A stretch of 43,830 nucleotides of DNA from NCBI GenBank assembly GCA_001460835.1, contig CYKH01000651.1, forward strand, positions 1,014-44,843, written 5' to 3'. Position numbers and translations under genes: made by a program. The stretch's first letter is position 1. Every line of letters begins with the position of its first letter. Origin of the DNA: Bodo saltans (taxonomy: Eukaryota; Euglenozoa; Kinetoplastea; Eubodonida; Bodonidae). The notes below the pieces were generated by a model that did not search any database, had not been told where the DNA came from, and saw nothing but the letters and a program-made list of their open reading frames with translations. Shown piece by piece: positions 1 to 10,700 of this stretch.

Positions 1-368
1 CACGAAAATGAACCTATGCAACGGTAATGTTCGCCAAACCGTTTTCGGAGACACAAATGAACCTATGCAGCGGTAATGTTCGCCAAACCGTTTTCGGAGG
101 CACGAAAATGAACCTATGCAACGGTAATGTTCGCCAAACCGTTTTCCGAGACACGAAAATAAACCTATGCAGCGGTAATGTTCGCCAAACCGTTTTCGGA
201 GACACGGAAATGAACCTATGCAACGGTAATGTTCGCCAAACCGTTTTCGAAGACACGGAAATGAACCTATGCAACGGTAATGTTCGCCAAACCGTTTTCG
301 GAGACACGAAAATGAACCTATGGAACGGTAATGTTAACGGTGATGTTCCAAACTGTTTTGTGAGACAC
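1..368. repeat. 51-bp minisatellite, 7 copies plus a degenerate eighth
   Basis: The phrase aacctatgc recurs at 11, 60, 111, 162, 213, 264 and 315, giving a period of 51 bp; the first interval is 49 bp because of a 2-bp deletion. A decayed partial copy follows at about 334-368. Copies differ by single substitutions. Each unit holds a short imperfect inverted repeat (aacggt / accgtt). Because 51 is a multiple of three, open frames exist on both strands, but I do not regard either as a gene. The array runs off the left edge, so its full length is unknown. Confidence 0.95.
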
Positions 369-452
369 TTAACAATTTTTTTATGTTTTGAGTGGATGAC
401 GGTAAAGGTGGATGCTCAATGGAAGACGTGTAAAGTGGACCTTTGCCGATGA

Positions 453-490
453 TTTGTTGTTTTTTTGTTCTTTGTTTGTTTGTTCGAAGG
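453..490 (+). promoter_or_regulatory. Candidate spliced-leader acceptor for the 491 gene
   Basis: A T-rich tract (453-485) is followed by AG at 488-489, one base before the ATG at 491. This favours the 491 start over the in-frame ATG at 449, which would sit just upstream of the splice signal and be removed from the mature mRNA. The pattern is what kinetoplastid trans-splicing acceptors look like; the actual site is inferred. Confidence 0.5.
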
Positions 491-1684
491 ATGCAGAAAG
501 ATTTGCTCTGGGTTGGATTGTCTGATGAGAGCTGCACGCTTTGGAGAGAGTCAACAACTCTGCATGCCCTTTCTTTTATTTTGGTTGACAGATTTGGTCA
601 ATCGTTTAGCAGCTTGTGTAATTTTGTTGAACAACTCAAAGCGAGTCGATCAAGTGAAAGTGAGCTTCGAGTTGTAAGGCGAGACTTGCTTGAGCCTGTT
701 TGCGTAGATTGCAACGACGAATGGAGCAGTTGCACATACGCGACTTTTGTTGCGTGTGTTTCGCTTGCTGTTGAGCGGCATTGTTTGATGAAAGAGCAAC
801 TTTCTCCGCAAGAATTTTTTGGCGTGGATATTGCACCTGAAAGTTTTGAGATGAGGTTGAGGCGATGCGAGGAAATTGTGAGTCGCAGTATTGCAGACTT
901 GATGCCCGTGTTGACACCAAGCCACGATACACTTCGTGAGTGCAGAGGTTTGCACAGCTTTTGTGAGGCACATGCAGTTGTTGTAAGGATTTTCCCAAAT
1001 CACAAACGAGACATAGGCTTGAACCTGTCGCTCTTTGGCAGCAGTGTAACTTCGTTTGCGGACATATGTTTGATTGCGAAGATGCACGAAATGCTGTTTA
1101 GTTTGCGCAATGAGACTCCCGCAGCCAAAAGCGGCAATGCAGGTAACCGTACAAAAACGATTGAAGTGTGTCGTGGGGCTCTTCAACGTGTTGTTCTTAC
1201 TCCCTTCAGCTCGCGCAAGCGTTCTTCAAAGTTCACTTCTGTTGAAGATCAACGCCGTGCAAAATATCATTCGCGTTTTCAAAGCGCGTTGGACTTTGCT
1301 CGTGATGAATTTATTCCGAGGCCAAATCGTGAGGTTATCGTGCCTGAAACCCCTCATCTATCTACTGGATCAACGACGATTCCTCAATCAACTTGCAAGT
1401 TCGAGAAGAAAGAATTGCAATCATCTTGCAAGCTCGAGAAGCAAGAATTGATTTGTGGAGCTCGCTTTTCGCGAGAGTCATCTGCAAATTCTGCTGCTGT
1501 TCGCATACTGCACCCGTGTGAGGCTCGTGAGGGCGAACTTTGTGATCCTTGCGATCCGTGGGAAATCGTCGCGTCAAGTAAATATTTTAGGCGATTGCTT
1601 GGGTTCAACTCAGCACCTAAGACTGGTGGAAACCCCTCAAGAGTTGACTTTGTGATTGAGGAACTCTCTCGGACTGTACAATGA
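491..1684 (+). CDS. Hypothetical protein, 397 aa
   Basis: I do not recognise this protein. It is an uninterrupted frame ending in TGA at 1682-1684. I chose ATG 491 because of the T-tract/AG just before it; starting at 449 would add 14 hydrophobic residues. The N-terminal two-thirds looks folded and moderately cysteine-rich. The C-terminal third is polar, and an 11-residue unit (C-K-F/L-E-K-K/Q-E-L) occurs twice, encoded by a 33-bp direct repeat at 1394-1459. No membrane segment or catalytic motif is evident. Codon choice is visibly more T-rich than in genes further right, like the 5' part of the next gene. It could be lineage-specific. Confidence 0.6.
   Translation: MQKDLLWVGLSDESCTLWRESTTLHALSFILVDRFGQSFSSLCNFVEQLKASRSSESELRVVRRDLLEPVCVDCNDEWSSCTYATFVACVSLAVERHCLMKEQLSPQEFFGVDIAPESFEMRLRRCEEIVSRSIADLMPVLTPSHDTLRECRGLHSFCEAHAVVVRIFPNHKRDIGLNLSLFGSSVTSFADICLIAKMHEMLFSLRNETPAAKSGNAGNRTKTIEVCRGALQRVVLTPFSSRKRSSKFTSVEDQRRAKYHSRFQSALDFARDEFIPRPNREVIVPETPHLSTGSTTIPQSTCKFEKKELQSSCKLEKQELICGARFSRESSANSAAVRILHPCEAREGELCDPCDPWEIVASSKYFRRLLGFNSAPKTGGNPSRVDFVIEELSRTVQ
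1394..1459 (+). repeat. 33-bp direct repeat, two copies, coding
   Basis: Two imperfect copies, starting with tgcaag at 1394 and 1427, each encode an 11-residue Cys-Lys-Glu-rich unit in the preceding protein. Differences are few, suggesting a fairly recent in-frame duplication. Confidence 0.7.
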
Positions 1685-1767
1685 ACACACAGCAAAACAA
1701 TATTATCAAGTGTTCAATTTCGCGAACAGAATGCCATTCACAACCCTCGTTTTTGTTGAATTGTGGG

Positions 1768-1787
1768 TTTTTTTTTTTTTTTAAAAG
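1768..1787 (+). promoter_or_regulatory. Candidate spliced-leader acceptor for the giant reductase gene
   Basis: Fifteen consecutive T (1768-1782) are followed by aaaag, with AG at 1786-1787 and the ATG at 1794. Only six bases would lie between acceptor and start codon, a very short 5' UTR. Assignment as a trans-splice site is inferred from kinetoplastid convention. Confidence 0.6.
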
Positions 1788-1793
1788 GTTCGC

Positions 1794-4700
1794 ATGATTT
1801 TTTTCGTGTTTTCATTCTTGATCGTGGCTGTCGCAGAATGTTCGTTTTTCTCTTCAAACGCTACGATTTCGTTTCGTGGCACAGGCACTGCACTCGTAAT
1901 GAATGACACCATTGAGAGTGGTGAAATATTTGTTTTCAAGACAAAGTTTAGGAGTACATATGATGACTTTGGCACATACGATGAATTGTGGCCGTTGTTG
2001 GTGCAAATTCCTTCGTCGCACAACAGCTTTTTGAAGATATCAATAGTCGTGGTGCCAGAAGGTACAGCACAGATCACTTCAACTGCTGTTCTGGATGAGT
2101 TCATCGTTTTCCCAACTCCATACCTTTATCACTGTCTTTTGAGCAATTCAACAAATGAGGTCCCTTTCACCCGCAAAGAATTGGCAATCGTTGATGGTGG
2201 TCAAAAAGTTCAATTGACAGTTTTCCGTGACACTGACAGCAGTATTTCGAACTTGGATGCACTGCCAGCGTATGAGGTTATTGACCCAGTAACTCTGGCG
2301 AATCGATATGTTGTAATTGACAAGATTCCAGGAGACATAGGATACTCACCAATCCGTCATTGGTTCACAGTGTCTTCTCAACAGAATTTTACAACTGTGA
2401 GTGAAATTCTTGCAAGCAACTTGATTGTTGTTGATACTTTTATCGAAACTGTGGTTGCCCTCGGCGACTTCAGTTTTATCACACCAATTTCAAACTTGTC
2501 TGCGTTTGCAACCAGCAACCAGTCCGGAACCTTCGCTGAAGTATCAGTTGATGGACTGTTGATCCCCATGTCACTCCTTCCCACTGGGAATGTCGACAAT
2601 GAAACCCAAAAAATTTCTTCAGGGTTCATGATGGTGATTGAAGGGCAGCATCCTGTTATCGACTCCATTCCAGGGGATCCTCAATTTTCTTTTGCTCGTG
2701 CTGTTGTCTCTCTGTCACGTCAAACTGCAACTATCACATCACACGAAATGGTCAATTTTAGTTCTTTGGCACACAACTTTAGCGGAGACATTGTCAACGT
2801 TGTTGTTGTTGATGGCGATGTCCCTGGCGCACTTCGAGCTTGGTACAGAAATGAGACGGTGTGGGTCTTGATTCTTGAGTCACTTCCAAATGGTTGTGAA
2901 TTGCTTACAAATACCGCTGGGCTGCTTCAGTTTCAGCGCAACAATGAATCAACACCCATCAAGTCACTTTTCAAAACTCGTCCTCGGGAGTTTGATGAAA
3001 TTTTTTACTCTCCGTTTGTGTCGAGTGCCACTATTGACGTTGATGCATCGTTCTCTGACACAAGTTCGATTCCTGTGACATCATGGGACGCAACACCACA
3101 AATTTCTACCTCTCCAAACAATGATTTGTTCAATGCTCCAAGGAGATTGAAAGAACCTGCGGCTACGGACTTGAACAATCGGTTCGAATTCGCTTCATCG
3201 CGAAACATGTCAATCACAGTTGACTGGCATTTTTCGGATTGCTGTGCGTTTATTGATGTTGCTTTAGAAAGTGTTTCCCACCTTCACAATCCACTCGTTA
3301 TTGGCTTTCATGGCAAGTTGCCCTTCGCTGGAACGTTGTTGGTGGTTCACTTCGACCTTTCTGGCAACCAATGCACTCGACAGGTTCGAGGAAGTGTGTT
3401 GTCTCCAAATGAGTTGATCGATGTGACGGCAACCAACCCGTTGCAACTGTTGAAAACACCTGTTTTTTCACGCAAAATTGCGAATGGAGGAAAACTAGAG
3501 ATGCTGTCGATTACGGCGAACATCACAAACTTCTCAAACACAACTTCCTACCTCACTGCAGGCGTGCTCGACATTGATTCAAGTCGCCTGATGACTTGCT
3601 CAACCCTTTCTTTGAGTGGCTACTCTTTTCTGGACGACTCAATCTCTGAAATGCAAAGCGCACCCGTGACATGGGTGCCTGGGATATCAAATCCCAAGCA
3701 ACAGGGAAGACTATTGTCAAGTCTTGAGAATTTTGGTCTTCCGTCAACCATTTCCGACCCTCCTATGAATCTTCAAATTGAACCTGAAAGAGCAAACCTC
3801 ACTTTGCCACTTTCAAACCAGTCTAAGGGAGCGTTTCGTTGCGACTCGTCTTTTTCCTTTAGCTGGTCGTTTATCAACGCATCAACCAACGCTATGTACT
3901 TTAGCATTGTTCCTCCGTCCAATTTGAATACGTCGATGTATTTTGGGCTTGGGATTGGAAGTACCAGTCTCAGTGGTTCTGATGCGTTTTTTGTGTACCT
4001 TGATGCGCGGAACTCTTCGTTGCTTGTTTCAATCGACACCAAATGCAGCGCTTCTGGGAGCTCGACATTCTGCCTTAGAAGTAAATACAGCGATGGAGTT
4101 GTTTCTGTGTTTGGAAATGAATCACTTTGGGTCGTTCGACGCTCCGCAATTGTTTTTGATCCTGCTTCGAAGTTGCTTGGAACGAGTCTTGTTGGGAGCA
4201 CGATTGACACGACAGCAGCCTTCGGCGGCATTGGACTGTCTGTTAACTACGTTGCCTTCGCAAACACACCAGCGTTTATTTTCCAAGATAATTCCGTTGG
4301 TATGGCACCACTTTACCGTTTGCGCAACGAAACTGATCTAAATTCTACAGCGGACTTTTGGCCACCGTCGGAGGCTCAGCTTTCGCTTTCTCAGCCGTGG
4401 AGATACTATCTTTCTGCTGTTGCTCCTGGAACAGTGGGATACAGCGATCTTCGCAACATCGTTGATGTATTCATCCCTTCCAACTACGTTGGTGAGCTTC
4501 CGCAGAGGGTTTTGGACCTTCCAGAGACATGGAAGAGGCAACCATCGCGTCCATTGAATTGTCCCATGGTTCACCGCAGCAGTTCGCTTTCCACTTCAGT
4601 TGCTACCGCCGCAGTAATGCTGCCAGTTATGTTTGATGGTGTAACCTACAGTTGTGTTGCTTTTCTCTCGCCACAGTTTTCGAACTCTTCGAAGACACAA

Positions 4701-7700
4701 CGTGTCTACGAGCTACGGTCTTCCACAAACTTGACGTTGGAATACATATTTGAGTTCACACCCGATGCAGCGAACTACACTCCGTTTGGACACATGTATG
4801 CTGTGATTGTACCAACAGCGTTGCAAGGAGCACTGCAATCTGCTGAAGCCATCCTTCACTCTGGCCTTCCATTGATTGACCTGGATAGCTTCGTCAACTT
4901 CCCAATCATATCTTCATCATCAACCCCGGCGCCAACAACAGTTGTAACACCATCTGTTGAGGAATCGTATACATCCCTGTACGAGCACAGCTTGCTGCTC
5001 TTCGCTGACGTTTCATTGGACCAGAGAATTTTGCTCGTCTGGAATTACAACATCGATCTTCAGACAATTGATGTCGCTGTGCTGGCAAAAAATACGAATG
5101 GCTACATTTCTCTTGGGTTTTCAAGCAGCTCCACTTCGCAAATGGAAGACTCTGATATCGTACTTGGGTACATAAACTCTGCGACACTCGAGGGCTGCGT
5201 GCGCGTGCTGTATTCTGCCTTTCCAACAAGTGCACCATCAGGAACTCCAACGTTGGAAATTCGCTCGTCGAGCATTCAACGCAGCAGTGACTATTTGATA
5301 TTATCGTTCTCAAGAGACTTCGATGGCAGTGCACATTCATCTGGCGTCATCCCAAGCCCAGCGACGACTGGCGTAGCGACTGGTCGAGTCCTGTTTGCAT
5401 CACTTCTCCAGTACGTTGCTTCCGAATGTGCGAGCACTGAATTCTCTTCGTTGTATCATGGGACATCACCCCACGGTTCCGTTCTTATCGACTGGGCTGC
5501 GTCCACGTCGTCTACTGTAGCAACCCCGGCCCCTTCGACTTCTGTGCCAAGCACCACTGCCCCGACAGTGATCACGTTGACAGCATTCAACATTCAAGCA
5601 CGACCGGTGTACGTTCGTGGTGCGTTGGGCGTGATGGTTTGCGCTCCGTCATCGTTCCCAGTTGCAACACAGCCATCCACTGAATCTGAGTTCGGCATTC
5701 CGACTTTTCCGGCGATGTACCAGTTTGTGTTCAACGGCACCGTGCTTTCAAGCATCCTGCCGCTGATTGCAACATACCCCCAGTCGTCAGACTACAGTGG
5801 AGCATGGCGCATCCACCTTGTAAACCTGTCAGGCGCTTACAGCACTGCAGCCTCAATTGCAAACATCACTTCCTTCGCGGCACTACAAACCTTGGTAAAT
5901 GCAACGACTGCGATCGTCCCCACCGATTATTACCTTGATTGTCCGATAGTGAGCCAATTGACAACCGCACCAAACACAACGTTACGCGCTCTGTTCTTTA
6001 ATGGTCAATCCATCAGCTGCTTGCAATTGTCTCAAGAGTCGCTTCGAACAACTGCGAAATTCTCACCATCTTCAAAAGTTGCTCCGCTGTGGAATACGTC
6101 GTTTTCAGTTTCTATCATCGATGATCCGGCAGCCATGTTTTTTAAAGTGTTCCGAGTGAACTCATCGAGTAACGCAACGTTCCGAGCAGAGGATGTTTCG
6201 ACGTTGCCACGAATCTCAACAGGCGATATATTACAATGCAGGATTATTGTCAACACAACCAAAGCGCCAGTGTTATTTTCCAATCTATCGCTTGCTCTCC
6301 AGCCAATCACGCTGACAAAGCAATCGGCAACTTTTGGAAATCGAACAGTTTCCTTCATTGCTTTGCCATCCATCCGCGGGGGACGTTGTGCAAATCTTCG
6401 CAGCGGGTGGAGCCGCACTGGCGTGGCAACCCTATACCTGCTGCGGAACGTTTCTAAAAGTAGCAATGCCAACGATTCGTTACAGAATCTGAACGCGACA
6501 GCACTTCACGATATTCTCGCGGACTCATCCACATTGGCACCCCTACTATCGATTCGAGTTCGCAATGCATCCATAGGGTTGAGGAACCGAACAGTTTCTG
6601 TTGTTAACACGACGACGAATGTCACTGTCAACACAACAATCCAAGACACAGTCTTCGCAGAAATCGTAGACACTGCCGTCGAGTCACGTTATTTCGTTGA
6701 CGCGATGCCCGTGGTGAATGAATCGACGTACTGCGATGGCGTGTGGCAGGTCGTGATGGTTGACGTTTCATCCGTCCCAGCGGAGGACAACGTGACGCAA
6801 CTCAACGCAACCACAGGAACAGGTAATGCCACAGACAGCGGCAACGGCACGATAATTCCAGCTTGGCATTCTGGTGAATTTGTGCCGTCAGCTAGGGGTG
6901 ATGGATGGTACATTCCGTGGTGGGCCAATGTCAACACCATCCGCAGCCTCCCGCAGCGTTTGGTGAATGGCACCCTCCTTGGTTCCATGCTTCACTGCCC
7001 ACTGATTCATAAAAACACAACTGTCGAAGGAGGCGCAGCCACAATTCAGCGATTGTCCGTTCTTACTGCAGGCGGCTTCGTTGCCGACTGCCTGAACTTC
7101 GGTTGGCTGAATGAAGCCACAGCAGGAGCCGTCCTTCCCAATTTAGTGAATGTCTCAACGGCCGGCACCTTCGTCATGGACGCAATTCCGGGTTCACGAT
7201 ACTTTTCGTCGATGTTCTGGCTCCGTGAGCTCCGCGGTGTATCTCGTACTCCAACTTTCGTAAACGTATCGCTTCTCACAAATGATTCGTATCAAGTCGC
7301 ATACGTTCTTGTCCTCTCCGTCACAGGTGGGACACCAGGCAGCGCCGTCTCATCTCTTACGTCGTGGAATCTCACCCAGGCATCATGGAATTGGGCGACG
7401 CAAGGGTTGCAAATACCCATCACTGCTGTGGGACGTTCCGCATCAGATTCGTTTGGAATGATGTCGTTGACGAACTACTGGAACATGTCTGTGTTCCCGT
7501 GGAGTGCCATGCAGTGTCTCGACAGGTACAGTGCCAACTGTTCTCTGGGCCTTCGTAATACTCAAAAGTTGTTGATAAGCGCGTTGTCAGTAATTTACGT
7601 CTTCCGTCGAGGGACAACCATCGGCAGCCCCTCCGTGTCGCTCAATGGCAGCACTACACCAATGCGCTCCGTTGCCCTCCACTCCCCCCTGCAGTCTTAC

Positions 7701-10700
7701 TATAACGCTGCCAACGGTTCGTGGGGCTACACAGATCCAAAGCGCGTGGTTGTTGTGACGGTGCCGCCGACGTACAGCGGATCCGAAATCGGGAACGCGT
7801 CGCTCATCCCTAACACGTGGGTGCAGACCACCGCCGCAAACGTGGTTGGTCATTCGTTTTTGCTATCCACGGCTTCTGGGGTGACACCGCTATCACCACC
7901 TTCCACGTTTGGCCGTTCTATGTGGTGCCCTGCGACGAGTGTGTGGGCCAACGGGCAATTGTGGAGCACAGTTGACTGTGGATGGGGCCCAAGCACCAAG
8001 TCTATGGCCGTTGCGTCACTATCAATGACAACCCAAACCCCACCAACCTCGTCAACATTATTGTTCATTGGGAGCAACGTGACGAGCATCGCTTCGTTTG
8101 CACCACTTCACATCAACAACCTCAACTTGAAGCTTGCCTACAGTGTCTACAACACGTCCAGCACAAGGCAGTGCAACAATTCTGCCTTTGTGGTGGACCC
8201 ATCGACGCCCCTCCCTGAGTTAGTTCAGCTTCTCGTCATTCCCCAACATTTTCCTACCATGCTTCCTGAGAGTGGGAACGCAATGGTCAAGTTTGTGTTC
8301 CGGCGAGGCCCTGCTTTGTCAAGCTCTGGTGACGTTGCACCTCCAGTGATATCTTGGGCTGGAGCAGGCATCGGCTCATCAAACAGCGTCCCCAGCATTG
8401 CCCGAGTGTTTGTTGTCAATGTTGGCGCATTCATGACGTCAGCAGACTTGTACGATATGACGCTGACCACCGAGTATGAGATTCGCTCCGCAGCCATTCG
8501 CAACTGCTGGCCAATTCTTGAAACACTCAAGATTGAGGCGAGTGTCCTCCTTTACTACCAGTCGAATATCTCCAATGCAGACCTGGCCACATATCAAGCG
8601 CGCCGCTCACCATCTAACAGACTAGAGGTGGTTCCGGTGTTTGCCAATGGGATGCCGAGGCTGCAAATCGCCTCGCGAATTCTAGTGGAAGACGTCGCAG
8701 GTCGTACGAGTCTCTCACCCCGTGCGTTGGTGGCCGCAGATGGGTCGATGTTCCTAGCCCCTAAGGCTTCTCCGTCGTGGTTGCCCATTGTCCACGCCAC
8801 CGCCTCAGGTTCCTATGCAACTTTCACCAACCCTTCTCAGCTCCTCGGAACCATGGACACGCTTGTGTCGCTATTGGAGGCGCCATCCGCAGCGACGGTT
8901 TCTAACTTCATGCTGGTACAAGTAGTGGATGAGGCTTACGCGCCTTATGTCACTCCACCAGCTCAAGGGCAGACATTGACACGTCAAACTGCGTACTTCA
9001 ACGATAAGCAGCTGGCGGCGTACATCTTCTCAGATCGGAATCTCTATAACCCCACCCAACCATCCCCGTTGTACATATTCCGCCGCCTCAGCAGCACTGG
9101 GGCAGTGCTCTCCACTACTGGTGCCCCTCTTCTCGATGCTCTGCCGGGCCACGCTACATACAACGACTTGCACGAGTTGGTGTACTGCGACTTGCCGTCC
9201 ACATCGTCGACACTGCCAGCCCCAACCTCCATCGCCGCAATGCGCAGAATGCTTGCGCAACGAACCATCTTGGCACCAAAACAGAGTGGCATCATCAAGC
9301 ACGCACCAATAGTCGGTGCGGGCACGACAGTGGAGTTGCAAGATCAAGTTGCTAACGGTGGCAGCGTTCTAGGGCCTTCAGCAGTCGTTTTCGAAGGATC
9401 GACCCTTGCAATGCTAGATTTTGGTATTACCACAGTGGGGTTTGCGCCTGAGCTCTCCATTGCCATGCGCCTTTTGTACCAACTGAACAGTTTTCCAGTC
9501 CCCGATGGATGGATACTGAACTCTGATCCGTGGACCAATACCACAACATACTCGTTTCTGCGAAATACACACTGTACCATTGTGCCGAATTGGTTGCTCC
9601 CAAACACCATCACATCTCAGTCCGCAGCGACGAAAGTTGCACTTCAGAACGCAACAACTGCGTCGACACTGTGCAACCGCAATCTATCGGTCGCGGTGGT
9701 GGGGGTCACAACCGTCACAGCGGCCAGCAACGGGAATATCAGCACAACTGGTCCTACCCTCATCAACTGGGTCTACGGCACCGTGAACTACTCTTCCGCC
9801 ACTGGTGTCGTGACAAGAAGTGCGCCCCTTCGCAGTGGCAGTGGGACCATCGATTTTTTCACAGGCAACGTGACTGGGTCGACAAGCGTATCATCCGACT
9901 GGATCAATATTACGAACGGCTCCACCACTGTAACACTGAGTGACTCGCTGACTCTTTCATGGGAGCTCGGAACGTTGGGCGCAACTAGCAGCACTGCACG
10001 TCGTAGCTTTCATACGTTAGACACATCCCCCATTGACATCGCAACCTACGCACCGACGGAGCTCTACGCACAATTCAAGATTACCGTCACGGCCGATGTG
10101 TGGGTGGGTTTGGGCCTTACCAACAGTGGGGGGATGAGCGGGGCTGACATGTGGATTGCCTACGCATCTCAATCCGTTCCTGCAGGTTCGGTTTCGTCTG
10201 GCTACTACTACGAACTCTCCGATCGCCACGCTGACCCGACCAACGCCCACAACACCCCGATCAAAGATACAATCAACGACCTTGAACTTTTGTCATTAGA
10301 ATTGACAAGTTCAGGATACGTCATTGTATTCCGTCGACGTCTGATCACCACAGACAGCGAGAACGACATCGATATCCAAAACACACTCCAAACGATGCTC
10401 TGGGCCTATGGTCCGTATCTGCTCACTCAACAGACACCCAACACACACACAAACCGCGGGCTGCTGTTGGTGAATCTTTTTACTGGCCAGAATATTTCTG
10501 TGGAACAGCGTGGCTTCACATTTTGGTACGTGGCAATGATCATGGGTGTGACTGTGTTTATCATGCTGATCGGATTCTTGGCACGGCTGCTGTCGCCTGG
10601 GTACTTGATGTATAAGAGGCCGCTCCTCTTTTTATGGGCATCCAGAGGATTGCGCCGCATGACAGTGGCAGAGATTCTAGTGCTGTTTATGCTGTGGGGT

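Noticed and set aside
1-345. Possible CRISPR array
   Set aside because: Units abut directly, with no unique spacers between repeats, in a eukaryotic context.
27-452. Open frame through the minisatellite (+), and a similar one on the - strand (14-307)
   Set aside because: Both exist only because the 51-bp unit is stop-free and divisible by three; changes between copies show no codon-position bias by eye.
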